A DNA stretch of 64,000 nucleotides from NCBI GenBank assembly GCA_022820435.1, contig JAJEFL010000126.1, positions 6,609-70,608 on the forward strand, written 5' to 3'. The translations under genes were made by a program, and so were the position numbers. The notes below the pieces were generated by a model. That model worked only from the letters and a program-made list of their open reading frames with translations. It was not told where the DNA came from and searched no databases. Source of the DNA: Bin80 sp022820435 (GTDB lineage Bacteria; Bacteroidota; Rhodothermia; Rhodothermales; Bin80). Below, piece by piece: positions 44,411-54,373 of this stretch (position 1 is the first letter of the stretch; every line of letters starts with the position of its first letter).

Positions 44411-46411
44411 TCATTCTCCAATGATTGTGTTTCTCACGTACTGCTTAAAGGTGCCAACATCAATGTAACAGTCATAGCCGGTCTGGTTGACGATCTGATA
44501 GGTTTCAGCAGGCTCATTCAGAAGCAGTGCCGCAGGCCGTCCCTGCCCCTCTTGAATCCCATTCGGCCAGGCCAAGTCAATGATTACACGATTACCGATT
44601 TCAGACTCGCCCGCCAAGTCGTAGCCGAATTCCCCGGCCGGCAGTCCGTTGGATGCCATCCATGTTTGAAGATTTTTCAATTCCTCCTCTTCGTCGACAC
44701 TGGAAATATGGGAATCAGGTCTGGACGGTGCAATTCCACGGCGTTGCCCACAGGCAGTATCTTCATTTTGGGAATGTTCAGGACTGAGTTCCGTTAAATA
44801 CCTGTTTGCAGCGTCTGCCAGCAGTTGACGTCGCGCCTCCAGAAAATCAGGGTAATTCTCAATCTTCCACAATTCCGCATCCATCGGAATCCACTGAGAT
44901 TCCAGTACTTCCGGGTGATGCTCCTGAACCCAGGGGAAGTATCCTTCTGTACCCATGCGGCGAAGGTCATCATCATGACTCCCTTTCACAAACCTGGAGG
45001 GGTCGGCCGGTGCGGCAGCGCTGATCCATTGATTGCAATTCGCGGTAAGGAAGCAGAAGTTTCCAACTGCATTCACTTGGGGCCGCAGGTATCCTTCTTT
45101 ATAAAGTACCGCTTTGGGGAAGATATGATGAGCCTGCAGTTTTGCCCCCTTCCCCAGCAGCCCGGTCTTAAGTTGAATTCCGGTGCAAAAATCTCTGGCC
45201 CCGCCCATTCTCGTCATCCAGTAGAGAATCGGATAGGAGTAGGCCCCGATTGACCAGGAGTCAAAGTCAGCGGGAATAATTTGAGGACGCCCCCAGGTCG
45301 TCCCAATCTCTGCAAGCAGCCGCTTGATCCCTTCTGGCGTGCCGTCAATCTTTTCCAAAGTTCGCTTGATTTTTGTTTCGGTACTCCCGGAAAAGCGTCC
45401 ATGCATTCCCGCCCTCAAGTACCAGTAGAGCAGTAAATTCCACTCTTTCTGGTCCAGGAATTTAGCTTCGTGCAACTCCAGATGCCGAACGACAACGGGA
45501 ATCGCATATTTGGCAAACAGCACTCGATCATGATCCAGTCCCAGCGTACCTGAAATCTGGTTCAGTGTCTCATCCACATGCCCAACAGTCTTTTTAAGTC
45601 CATTTTCGAATGTATCTCGTGGGGTGGTGTGCAAGTGTCGGAAAGCTGCCTCGCCATGTACGGCCGCATTGACACATCTCAAAAGCCAATCCAGTGTGAA
45701 GTAGAAGCCCTGTTTTTTCCATTTCCTGACATTTTTGCGCATTACCTCTCTTGCGTTCGGCCATTTTGCAGAAATTTTTGCCAGTGCCAAATCGCCTGTT
45801 GACAATCGGGTGCCTGCACTATTTAAGCGGTTGAAAATGTCAACGACTTCATCAGATTCACCTTCCTTGGCTATAACTTCGTCAATATGGAAGTCCTTTT
45901 CTCGTAAATCAAGCAAACGGTTTAGGCGGTGTCCAATTTTAATCTGCAATTTCAATTGTGAAGTAGTTTCGGGCGAGTCAAAATTGGTTGCGCATTGTTC
46001 AAGTATGATGTTTTCTATCCCACCAGGTCCTGCTTTCATGACCTTTGTCACGTCAAACCAGAATGGATCACCTTTCATTTTGATTGGTTGATAAAATTCA
46101 AACCTTTCTTCTATAGCGTGGAAATAGAGGCCTTTGAATGCCTTTTCGTCTCCGGAGAAGAAATTAGGGGGACTGCCTTTAATCACACCGTAGAGCGAAG
46201 TTACCCTCTGCTGCCCATCCAATAATAGATCTACATGAACATCATCTCGTTTAGTGGTCCATGTGAGAAGACTTCCTACTGGATGTTTCCGGTACAGTGA
46301 GTCAAAGAAATCTCGTACTTGCCTCCGCTTCCAGACATATCCGCGTTGAAATTCTGGAAGAATGAGCTTCTCGGCGGCTATGTTAACGAGAATGCTGTCA
46401 ACTGTTGGCAT
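44411..46411 (-). CDS. GmrSD-like DUF262/DUF1524 fusion protein (putative defence nuclease)
   Basis: The protein has the DUF262 (ParB/Srx-like NTPase) N-terminus with LILPEFQRGYVWKRRQVRDF and the diagnostic LLDGQQRVTSLYGV. Near residue 460 it has an HNH-type DUF1524 motif, LQAHHIFPKAVLYKE, with downstream Asn and His typical of GmrD. Both halves in one chain resemble fused GmrSD/BrxU-type type IV restriction enzymes that cleave phage DNA with glucosylated or modified cytosine. Frame extends to 46504, but ATG 46411 (MPTVDSILVNIAAEKL) is the natural start. It is a single gene with no BREX or other defence neighbour, so the defence role is inferred from family. Confidence 0.85.
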   Translation of the reverse strand: MPTVDSILVNIAAEKLILPEFQRGYVWKRRQVRDFFDSLYRKHPVGSLLTWTTKRDDVHVDLLLDGQQRVTSLYGVIKGSPPNFFSGDEKAFKGLYFHAIEERFEFYQPIKMKGDPFWFDVTKVMKAGPGGIENIILEQCATNFDSPETTSQLKLQIKIGHRLNRLLDLREKDFHIDEVIAKEGESDEVVDIFNRLNSAGTRLSTGDLALAKISAKWPNAREVMRKNVRKWKKQGFYFTLDWLLRCVNAAVHGEAAFRHLHTTPRDTFENGLKKTVGHVDETLNQISGTLGLDHDRVLFAKYAIPVVVRHLELHEAKFLDQKEWNLLLYWYLRAGMHGRFSGSTETKIKRTLEKIDGTPEGIKRLLAEIGTTWGRPQIIPADFDSWSIGAYSYPILYWMTRMGGARDFCTGIQLKTGLLGKGAKLQAHHIFPKAVLYKEGYLRPQVNAVGNFCFLTANCNQWISAAAPADPSRFVKGSHDDDLRRMGTEGYFPWVQEHHPEVLESQWIPMDAELWKIENYPDFLEARRQLLADAANRYLTELSPEHSQNEDTACGQRRGIAPSRPDSHISSVDEEEELKNLQTWMASNGLPAGEFGYDLAGESEIGNRVIIDLAWPNGIQEGQGRPAALLLNEPAETYQIVNQTGYDCYIDVGTFKQYVRNTIIGE

Positions 46412-46601
46412 GATAAGCGATTGATTTGTCCGTGTTAAGAAAAGAGTTGCACGACCCGAAAATACATATTTTTGGCATGTATACCAAACGTCCCTCTGCA
46501 GCATCGTTCTTGCTCACTGTGCGCATTGCTTGAGGGCCGTCTCCAGATACTGAACTTTGAAACTTCGCTATCAATGGTTAAATTGTGATTTTTGCATTCC
46601 C

Positions 46602-47921
46602 ATGTTACGCAAGTTTTTCGCATTATGCCTGCTTATGTCCGCCTGGCCCGCATTCGGTCAGTCACTGGAGGCGCACATGGATTCCCTGTTCGCATTGATG
46701 GATCATACAGATACGCCCGGTGCCGCCGTTGCCATTGTGCGCGGCGATAGCGTCCAATTTGCCAAGGGATATGGGATCGCTGATCTGGAGCATGATATCC
46801 CGGTGACCCCCAATACCGTCTTCATGGCCGCAAGCGTGTCAAAGCAGTTCACCGCTTACGGGATTGCACTCCTTGCGAATCAGGGAAAGATCTCACTGGA
46901 TGACCCGGTCACCGACTACATACCGGAACTTCCAAACTTTCAGTATCCGATGACCATTCGGCATTTAGTGCATCACACCAGCGGACTGCGCGACGAGTTC
47001 AGCCTTCTGGCTTTGGCGGGATACCGAATGGACGATGTAATCACCAAAGATGACATCCTGCGACTCATTTATCAGCAAAAGGATCTGAATTTTGATCCCG
47101 GAGAACGATACATGTATAGTAACTCCGGCTATACGCTGATGGCAGAAATCATCACACGCGTAAGCGGACAGTCCTTTCGTGACTGGATGCACGAGAATCT
47201 GTTCCGTCCACTTGGAATGGCGAGTTCACAGTTCCGCTCAGAACGGGGGCAGACGATTGAAAATGTCGCCTCCGGCTATATCACTGCCTCCGATGGATAT
47301 AAAGCGCAGCGTGTGAACTATTCCAGTGTCGGTGCCAGCGGGCTCTATACGACAGCGCTGGATCTGGGGCGATGGCTCATTGCACTGAAGCGGGGCGATG
47401 TCGGCGGCATTGAGACGCGTGATCTGGCCCATTCCCGCGGAATTCTCTCCGATGGGGACACGCTCACCTATGCATTCGGGATCCGTTATGGATGGTTTCG
47501 GGGGACACGGTCCATTGGTCATAGCGGCTCACACCGGGGATACCGCACCTGGGCAGGACGATTTCCTGAATATGACCTAGGTATTGCCGTGCTTGGCAAT
47601 CTGGAGGAATTTAATCCGTCAAATATGGCACAGAAGATCGCCGCTTTTTTCATTGAAGAAAAAAATCTGGACGCGTACAAGGGGACCTATCACAGCAGGG
47701 AACTCGGAAGCACCATTTATATCTCCGTCAGATCGGATACCCTTCGGGTGCGTTCCCGACGAGGTGAATTGGCGACACTATCCCGAACAGGACGGGACTC
47801 TTTTTCCAGTGATACATGGTACATGAATTCCTTTGAGTTCAAACGGGAAGGGGACAGCCTGACCGGAGTTCATATCAGTTCCGGACGTTCGCAGGATGTC
47901 TGGTTTGAGAAGATAAAGTAA
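46602..47921 (+). CDS. exported serine hydrolase (class C beta-lactamase/DD-peptidase family)
   Basis: The protein starts with a signal peptide (MLRKFFALCLLMSAWPAFGQ, from ATG 46602). The serine beta-lactamase fold has the SxxK motif in MAASVSKQFTAYG, the YxN motif in MYSNSGYTLMAE and late GHSGSHRGYRTW in the HTG-like position. These enzymes hydrolyse amide bonds of peptides, beta-lactams or esters. Upstream frame residues starting at 46557 are not needed. It overlaps the second copy by 1 bp (TAATG) and has the same C-terminal beta-rich tail, so the pair arose by duplication. The physiological substrate is unknown. A TTTG followed 19 bp later by TAAATTGT upstream is a weak Bacteroidota promoter candidate. 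Confidence 0.9.
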   Translation: MLRKFFALCLLMSAWPAFGQSLEAHMDSLFALMDHTDTPGAAVAIVRGDSVQFAKGYGIADLEHDIPVTPNTVFMAASVSKQFTAYGIALLANQGKISLDDPVTDYIPELPNFQYPMTIRHLVHHTSGLRDEFSLLALAGYRMDDVITKDDILRLIYQQKDLNFDPGERYMYSNSGYTLMAEIITRVSGQSFRDWMHENLFRPLGMASSQFRSERGQTIENVASGYITASDGYKAQRVNYSSVGASGLYTTALDLGRWLIALKRGDVGGIETRDLAHSRGILSDGDTLTYAFGIRYGWFRGTRSIGHSGSHRGYRTWAGRFPEYDLGIAVLGNLEEFNPSNMAQKIAAFFIEEKNLDAYKGTYHSRELGSTIYISVRSDTLRVRSRRGELATLSRTGRDSFSSDTWYMNSFEFKREGDSLTGVHISSGRSQDVWFEKIK

Positions 47922-49597
47922 TGATGTACCGGCTCCTCCTTCTATGGTTGATCACAGTAATGACGGCCCCGGTCTATGGACAGGTAGACAGAATCTTCCG
48001 TCCCTGGGATTCCGATAAAAGCCCCGGTGCCATGGTTGCCGTGCTGTACCGGGGGGAAGTCCTTCATCATAAGGGGTATGGGATGGCGAATCTGGAGCAC
48101 AATGTCCCTGTTACTTCCGCCAGTGTCTTTGATGTTGCCTCGGTATCCAAACAATTCTGTGCATTCGCAATTGCAATGCTGATGGACGAAGGGAAGATTG
48201 CAGTGGATGAAGATGTGCGGACCTATCTGCCGGAACTGCCGGATTTTGGCCACACAATTACGGTCCAAAACCTGATCTATCATACCAGCGGACTTAGAGA
48301 CTGGCCGGGGATGCTTGGACTATCCGGACGTGAGATGGAGGATGTGATCTCCATGGAGGAAATCCGCTCCTTTGTGATGCACCAGCAAACCCTGAATTTC
48401 GCCCCGGGGACAAAATTCAGTTATTCAAATACAGGATATACGCTTCTAGCCCTGATTATTGAGCGTGTCAGCGGGCAGCCTTTCCGATCATTCATAGAGG
48501 ACAGAATCTTTTCCCCGCTTGGCATGACTCATACATTTTTTCAGGATGATCACGAAGAGATTGTATCAGGGCGCGTAACCAGCTATCGCCTGCAGGAAGG
48601 GAGTTTTTACCGTGTCGGGAACGGTCTGATGGCGACTGGATCCAGTTCGCTGCATGCAACAACCGACGACCTGCTCAAATGGGTCCGAAACTTTGAGGAA
48701 CCGGGTCTGGGGACTCCTGCGGTGCATGCGATGATGAATTTACAGGGACATCTCCGCGACAGTACGGTCATTCCCTATGGCTTTGGACTGGTCAGAGGGG
48801 TATACCGAGGATTGCAGACACATTCCCATTCAGGTGGATGGGCTGGTTTTCGGACGGTCATTCTGCGGATTCCCGATCATGAGTTCACGGTCATTATACT
48901 CGGCAACCATGCATCTCTGAACGCCACCATGATGGCCGAACGTGTCGCAGAACATTATCTGGGAGCGTTCATGGGGCCACCGGAAATGCCTCCAATTCCC
49001 TTGAATTTTGATCAGATGCCAAGCGATTATGAGGGAATCTATGACTTTGGTGAAGCGCACATTTTACGACTTGCCGTGGATGGTCCATCACTTTTCGCTT
49101 ATTTACCTCCGACTCCGGGCGTGCCGGTCCAGTCAGTCGGGACAGATTCTCTGTACGTTCCGGCACTCAATTTGACGGTCACTTTCTCACGTGACGCACT
49201 GGATCAGGTTGTGCAGGCCTTCACAGGTGAGCTTGCGGCCAGACGTGTTCCATTACCCAAAGAACCGAACCTTACCTCAATTGAAGGATGCTATCACAGC
49301 AGGGAACTCGGCGTGTCCTACCGGATGCATATTCAGGATGATCAACTGATTGCAACCGGTCCTCGGGGCAGGAGTTTTGAGTTTTCAAGTACACTTGAGC
49401 ATGTCTTCACCAGTGATTCATGGTTCATGCCGGTAATCCGATTTTTTGTCAGTCCTGACCATCAAACCATCACACATTTTGAGGCGAACAGCACACGCAA
49501 TCGAAAGGTGATATTTGAAAAAATCTCATACCAGAGCGGCGTAGTATCTGGATCACAACACGGTCACGATTCACAGTCTTGCCCCTTGATGCCGTAG
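47921..49597 (+). CDS. exported serine hydrolase, paralogue with an extra domain
   Basis: This 558-residue protein is the tandem paralogue of the previous one. The signal peptide is MMYRLLLLWLITVMTAPVYGQ, SxxK is in VASVSKQFCAFAIAM, YxN is in SYSNTGYTLLALII and HSGGWAGF is the HTG-like motif. Relative to the first copy it carries about 100 extra residues between the catalytic domain and the common C-terminal tail (which begins CYHSRELG in both proteins). The extra part (GIYDFGEAHILRLAVDGPS onward) looks like a second copy of the same beta-rich tail domain. The start codon overlaps the upstream stop, so the two are co-translated. Confidence 0.9.
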   Translation: MMYRLLLLWLITVMTAPVYGQVDRIFRPWDSDKSPGAMVAVLYRGEVLHHKGYGMANLEHNVPVTSASVFDVASVSKQFCAFAIAMLMDEGKIAVDEDVRTYLPELPDFGHTITVQNLIYHTSGLRDWPGMLGLSGREMEDVISMEEIRSFVMHQQTLNFAPGTKFSYSNTGYTLLALIIERVSGQPFRSFIEDRIFSPLGMTHTFFQDDHEEIVSGRVTSYRLQEGSFYRVGNGLMATGSSSLHATTDDLLKWVRNFEEPGLGTPAVHAMMNLQGHLRDSTVIPYGFGLVRGVYRGLQTHSHSGGWAGFRTVILRIPDHEFTVIILGNHASLNATMMAERVAEHYLGAFMGPPEMPPIPLNFDQMPSDYEGIYDFGEAHILRLAVDGPSLFAYLPPTPGVPVQSVGTDSLYVPALNLTVTFSRDALDQVVQAFTGELAARRVPLPKEPNLTSIEGCYHSRELGVSYRMHIQDDQLIATGPRGRSFEFSSTLEHVFTSDSWFMPVIRFFVSPDHQTITHFEANSTRNRKVIFEKISYQSGVVSGSQHGHDSQSCPLMP

Positions 49598-49835
49598 TCA
49601 ATTGTCAATCCTCGCAGCAAAGTCCATGAACGTACAAAGACATTGCTAAAGTCGGCCTTGCTGCTCAGCGTCACTTACCTTTGGACAATCGAATACGAAG
49701 TAATCATAGATTATTGAATAGATCCGGTATAGCCATCAGGATCCTCACCTGCAAGTCGTAGACAAACACTATTTCCTCCACCAGATTCCCTCCCGATTGG
49801 GCATCCCCCCTCTACACGCAGTCTCCATCCATGAA

Positions 49836-52800
49836 TTACTTCTGAAGGGTCATTCTGCGCGTGTGGACAATCCTGCCATCCAATTCCATCCGGTAGATGT
49901 ATATGCCACTGGAATAAGCATTCGCATTCCACTGTAATCTGTGCACCCCAGGCGCATAAACCCGGTCCGTTAAATCCGACACCTTCCGTCCGGTCACATC
50001 AAAAACAGCAAGGCGGACATGTGAATCGTGAGATATGGAAAATTCTATATTCGTTGACGCATTAAATGGATTCGGGTAGTTCTGGCTCAGGCTAAATTCA
50101 GACGGCAATTCGGAAACTGATTCTTCCGTAGATGTGTGAATGTCAATTTCCGATAGAGGCAGCGTCCATACACCGCGCCCATGCGTGCCGACAATGAGCT
50201 CATCATCCCGGATCTTCATTCTCCACACAGATGCAGCAGGTAAACCGTTATCCGCATAATTCCACTGAGCACCATGATCATCCGACACAAAGAGGCCAAT
50301 CTCCGTGCCCGCCCAGAATACATGCGGTGCATGCGGCATAATGATCAAATCATACACAGCGACGTTCGGGAATCCGTTCGTACTGGTTTCTGATGGCGAA
50401 AAACCGGACAGATCCGTCCAGGTCTGCCCGTAATCCTTCGTCTCCAGAATCTTGGGTTTATATGGCAGGGAAAAGAGTGCATATGCCGTCCCGTCTTCAA
50501 GTGGATGCGTTGCGAGTCCGGAAATGTCACCCCGGGGCGCATTGTCCATTGTGGGCAAGGCGGCTTGATTGAAGGACCGGCCCCTGTCTCTGGAAACATG
50601 CAGCATCCGATAAGGATACAGTCCGCAGCCTGCCCATACTACATTTGATCTGGAAAGCGAAACTCTAACCTTACATCCATCCCAGGAATTCCACGAATCT
50701 TCAATTGATGTCAGATTCCAGGTCAATCCGAAGTCTCTCGAAACCATCACTCCCTCCGCCTTTACCAGATATACGTCGTCTGGAGCACGATCACTGTTAT
50801 CAATAGATGTGAGAAAGATGCCATTTATGGCATCAAAGGGGGACGTTCGCTCCCATCGTCCACCGCCATCAGTTGTTCGGGCTACGAGGTCTCTCTGTGC
50901 AGTGACCAGAATTTTACGCCGATCTCCAGGATGCCAGATTGTCTCAATACCATCACCGCTATAAACAGATCTCCATCCACTCCCGCTGGTCGGTGCGGTG
51001 CCTGACCTCCAACTCCCATTATCTTGCAGGCCTGTGACATAATCGGATGTTCCCGGCGCCTTTGCTACACCATAAACCTGCGAAGTATTATAACCGGAGT
51101 GGGCTCTGTCCGTCTCACGAAAGGTTTTGCCGTTGTCTTTGGATATGGCAACTCCCCCGTCATTTACATTCAGGATCCAGAATTTGTTTTCAGCTTCATT
51201 AATTGGTAATGGATAGATACCGTGATGGTCCACATGCACCGTCCTCCCTGGGTCAATTTCCTCATCTAAGGATCGAACATAGGAATAACTGTTATAGATG
51301 AATTCCAGGGTGACCGTCTGATTTGGCAGGTTATCCGGAGTCCATGCAGCGCCGGATGCCAGAACCGGTAACAGACCATAAACCATCCCTTTGTCAACGC
51401 CCCCATTTTGGGCGATACGGGAATCGGGAGCAGCATCACTGTAATCGTATTTATGAACAAAAATGAATTCATAACTCTGCAAATCACGGGTCTCCAGATT
51501 TTCGCTGCGATAGTATTCAATCAGATTAAATTTGCCATCCTCCGCCTGATCACGAAAAGAAACCATAAGCTGACGGTTATTGTCCACATCCCACACCTGA
51601 AACGGAACATCAACATAATCGGCAAACATGTAGCGAAAGAAGGGAACCTCGGGGCCTCCATTGCCATATCTGCCCGCGGTTTTGGAAACCCAGAAACGGT
51701 GGGCTTTTTGCGAACCTTGGCCGAACCTTATTTCGATGTTGGTAAAATCCTCCTCTTCGGTGTCGAGTGACCGGAATCTTCCGGAATAGGCTCTGCCGTC
51801 AAACGCCTCCCCATCAATATTCCGAAATTCGAGCCACGAATCCGTGCCTCCATGATTCAGCCTGCCCGGCAATGGGTCGCCAGTTATTTTTTCACCAGAC
51901 AGTACAAGACGATACAGCACAATTCCGCCAACGAACACAATGTTCGGATCGTAAGGATGTACTGCAATCGAATTATTAAACCATCCCTGGCCACCCATCC
52001 ACCCACTCCAGTCCGTTGTTTCTGATGTTGGCCACCAATTCAAACCACCATCATCACTCCGATAGAGTTGTGCTTCAACGGCTCCGTCTACAGAGGCATA
52101 TGCTATGTTTGGATGCGAGGGCGAATACGCCAATTCGGTTCTGCGCATTTCGTCGACATGGTTGATCCAGGCAAACTCCCAGGTTTGCCCCGCATCATCT
52201 GAAACCAGGATTTCCCCGCTTTGTCTGGCAGATGCAATCTGCCGGTTAAAATTGCCCGGCTGTGCTCGTAAATCCTGTACGACCCCTTCCTGTGAGGTCT
52301 GTTCCCAACTCGATCCACCGTCGGTGGACCGGAAAATCCCGTAATTGGTGGCTGCCAGCACCACATCTGGATTTGAAGGATCTACAGCTAGCCGGTTCAC
52401 ATATCTGAACTGATCACGATCTGCGGTTGAAGCCAGCTGTGTCCAGATCTCACCTTTGTCAGATGACTTGAAAATACCATATCCTGCGACCGAACCGGCT
52501 CCTGCCATACTTTCGCCAGTCCCCATGTAGATAATATTGGGATTGCTTTCTGCCATGGTCAGGGCTGAGACTGACAGATTTGGTAAATGGTCCGTCAGAG
52601 ACACCCAGTTTTCTCCCCCGTCTGTCGTCTTCCACAGTCCGCCGGACACAGATCCTGCATACCATGTATGCATATTTGGATCCTCTGGATCTACAAGAAG
52701 CGCCCGCGTCCGTCCACCGACATTTCCTGGTCCCCGTTCACTCCAGTCCAGTTTGATCCCGGGGGTTTTCGCCATTGCAAGCGCTTTCTGGAATTCCCTG

Positions 52801-53027
52801 ATCTGATATCCTGCTGAATACTCCTCTGTGCCATCTATGGGGGTTCTAATATCACGGTGGTATTTAAAAAAGCGATCAGGATCCCCTTTTGAGGGAGAGT
52901 AGGTATCTTCGTGGTGCAAAGTCTCTGAAGAATCAGACTCTGAAATCTCTCCTTTCTGTAGCAGGGCAGCCGTAAGTGTCAATAACAGAACAACGAATCC
53001 AGCAATAGCTGCGAACTTGAATTTCAT
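49836..53027 (-). CDS. large secreted beta-propeller protein with type IX secretion C-terminal sorting domain
   Basis: The 1063-residue protein has an N-terminal hydrophobic signal (AAIAGFVVLLLTLTAALL). The middle consists of many BNR/sortilin-like propeller motifs (for example SSDKGEIWTQL, STDGGSSWEQT, DDAGQTWEF, SRDFGLTWNL and DHGAQWNY; the SxDxGxTW pattern). Near residue 980 starts the T9SS C-terminal domain: FSLSQNYPNPFNASTNIEF, FDVTGRKV, and the final RMTLQK. It would be exported through the outer membrane and attached or released. The region between about 430 and 660 does not show repeats and may be an inserted domain. The BNR repeats suggest carbohydrate or protein binding, not proven. 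Confidence 0.9.
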   Translation of the reverse strand: MKFKFAAIAGFVVLLLTLTAALLQKGEISESDSSETLHHEDTYSPSKGDPDRFFKYHRDIRTPIDGTEEYSAGYQIREFQKALAMAKTPGIKLDWSERGPGNVGGRTRALLVDPEDPNMHTWYAGSVSGGLWKTTDGGENWVSLTDHLPNLSVSALTMAESNPNIIYMGTGESMAGAGSVAGYGIFKSSDKGEIWTQLASTADRDQFRYVNRLAVDPSNPDVVLAATNYGIFRSTDGGSSWEQTSQEGVVQDLRAQPGNFNRQIASARQSGEILVSDDAGQTWEFAWINHVDEMRRTELAYSPSHPNIAYASVDGAVEAQLYRSDDGGLNWWPTSETTDWSGWMGGQGWFNNSIAVHPYDPNIVFVGGIVLYRLVLSGEKITGDPLPGRLNHGGTDSWLEFRNIDGEAFDGRAYSGRFRSLDTEEEDFTNIEIRFGQGSQKAHRFWVSKTAGRYGNGGPEVPFFRYMFADYVDVPFQVWDVDNNRQLMVSFRDQAEDGKFNLIEYYRSENLETRDLQSYEFIFVHKYDYSDAAPDSRIAQNGGVDKGMVYGLLPVLASGAAWTPDNLPNQTVTLEFIYNSYSYVRSLDEEIDPGRTVHVDHHGIYPLPINEAENKFWILNVNDGGVAISKDNGKTFRETDRAHSGYNTSQVYGVAKAPGTSDYVTGLQDNGSWRSGTAPTSGSGWRSVYSGDGIETIWHPGDRRKILVTAQRDLVARTTDGGGRWERTSPFDAINGIFLTSIDNSDRAPDDVYLVKAEGVMVSRDFGLTWNLTSIEDSWNSWDGCKVRVSLSRSNVVWAGCGLYPYRMLHVSRDRGRSFNQAALPTMDNAPRGDISGLATHPLEDGTAYALFSLPYKPKILETKDYGQTWTDLSGFSPSETSTNGFPNVAVYDLIIMPHAPHVFWAGTEIGLFVSDDHGAQWNYADNGLPAASVWRMKIRDDELIVGTHGRGVWTLPLSEIDIHTSTEESVSELPSEFSLSQNYPNPFNASTNIEFSISHDSHVRLAVFDVTGRKVSDLTDRVYAPGVHRLQWNANAYSSGIYIYRMELDGRIVHTRRMTLQK

Positions 53028-53103
53028 GATTGTGGGTACAACAACGACATAGATTTGTGGTATGGTGTCAAAATAAGGAAATTATATTCATGAGTCACAA
53101 CTC

Positions 53104-53379
53104 TCATGGATATAATTCCCTGTTGCAGATCAGGATATTGTTGCGCAATTCATCTCCGATCATGATCAGCCGCCCAGAACGATCCTGTACCATCTCGTGG
53201 CAGTTATTAACGGGTACCGTCTTTGGATCCAGATTTCCCCATGTTCGGTGCACACGATAGCGGTAGTCTCCGTGACCGCTCAATTCATCGGGCACAGGTC
53301 GTTTACTGAGAATACTCACAGGAAAAAATGTTAACGCCGCTGCCTGGGCAGTACGCTGCGCAAACTTACGTCGATTCAT
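53104..53379 (-). pseudogene. truncated Tat-exported NHL/6-bladed propeller-type protein
   Basis: A 91-residue frame starts MNRRKFAQRTAQAAALTFF, a twin-arginine-like signal. It continues YRYRVHRTWGNLDPKTVPVNNCHEMVQDRSGRL and NNILICN, a pattern seen at the start of NHL/6-bladed beta-propeller proteins of about 350-400 residues. The frame then stops at 53104, right after the first propeller strands, and nothing in the next 80 bp matches the missing part. I read it as a remnant of a gene truncated by deletion. The family assignment is by resemblance only. Confidence 0.5.
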
Positions 53380-53502
53380 CGTCGCTGGAAATTTTGAAGA
53401 TTACGTTCATTGATTGGAGGTATTCGAGATAACACGCTGGGTCGGCATACCAATTCCCCGATACGTACGCAGGATTGATCCATCTGGAGGGAAGTCCCAA
53501 GA

Positions 53503-54261
53503 CTAGAAGGTGTAATCAGCATCCAGAGTCAGCACTTGAATCCGCATCGGCTGAATTTCCACAATGCGCCCGGTGAATCCAATCACATCCTTTACAGAGA
53601 GAATGGGGGCCTCTGTGGGAATCATCAGTTGGATTTCTTTTCCATCGGAGTCCGCAAGCAAAACCCAATCCTCTTCAAAACCCGTAATGACACCTTCGGT
53701 GGAAAGAATCTGATCCATATTGCGGAGCGAGTCACGTTCGGCATCAAAAATACTTGTATATGCGATCCTCCACGGCACCGCGCTGGCACGGCGCATGAGC
53801 CACTCAAAACCCAGTTCAAAGCCACCATAGTAGTCGCCCAGACCGAACCGTTGCGCCATGGCCACCTGAATTGAATCGCGTACATGAACGGGGAACTGCT
53901 GCGCCATGCCACTGCCCACTGTAATATGTATCAGGCGCTCATCTTCCAGAAGGATGACCAGGATTCCATTATGCGTTTCGGCGGACCCTAATTCCCAGAA
54001 TGCGTACACCGATGCCGCATACGATTCTATAGATTCCCCCCGCAGAGATGCCAGTGTAAGACCGGCGAGTGTAACGGATGTACTGTCGTAGAAATCCGAA
54101 AGGAGATTCATCAGGGCATGCTCATCTTCGGCATCTAACACATCTGCCTGATCCACCATCCAGTCCGGTTCGGGCATCTGGTTTTTAATCAGGCATCCTG
54201 CCATCAAAATTGCACACGCAAGCCAAAATGTGTGATTCCAGAAACCCATTGAACCATTCAA
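53503..54261 (-). CDS. TPM-domain lipoprotein
   Basis: The protein has a hydrophobic N-terminus ending in the lipobox LMAGC. TPM domain features follow: DQADVLDAEDEHALMNLLSDF at the start of the domain, then THNGILVILLEDERLIHITVGSGMAQQFP, and the helix GLGDYYGGFELGFEWL. TPM domains act in photosystem repair in plants and have phosphatase-like or periplasmic roles in bacteria. After the domain lies a beta-rich tail of about 80 residues. ATG 54249 (MGFWNHTF) is an alternative start. It is not in an operon with hisI, which starts on the same strand 112 bp away in the opposite order. Confidence 0.75.
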   Translation of the reverse strand: MNGSMGFWNHTFWLACAILMAGCLIKNQMPEPDWMVDQADVLDAEDEHALMNLLSDFYDSTSVTLAGLTLASLRGESIESYAASVYAFWELGSAETHNGILVILLEDERLIHITVGSGMAQQFPVHVRDSIQVAMAQRFGLGDYYGGFELGFEWLMRRASAVPWRIAYTSIFDAERDSLRNMDQILSTEGVITGFEEDWVLLADSDGKEIQLMIPTEAPILSVKDVIGFTGRIVEIQPMRIQVLTLDADYTF

Positions 54262-54373
54262 CGATCAGATGGACGGTGCGAAACTGTGCAGCACAGAACC
54301 ATCGTAGTATCCAATGTAGGATCGCACCTGTGCATTCAAGAATTTTGAGTCTGTATCTTCACTTGAATCCCCA

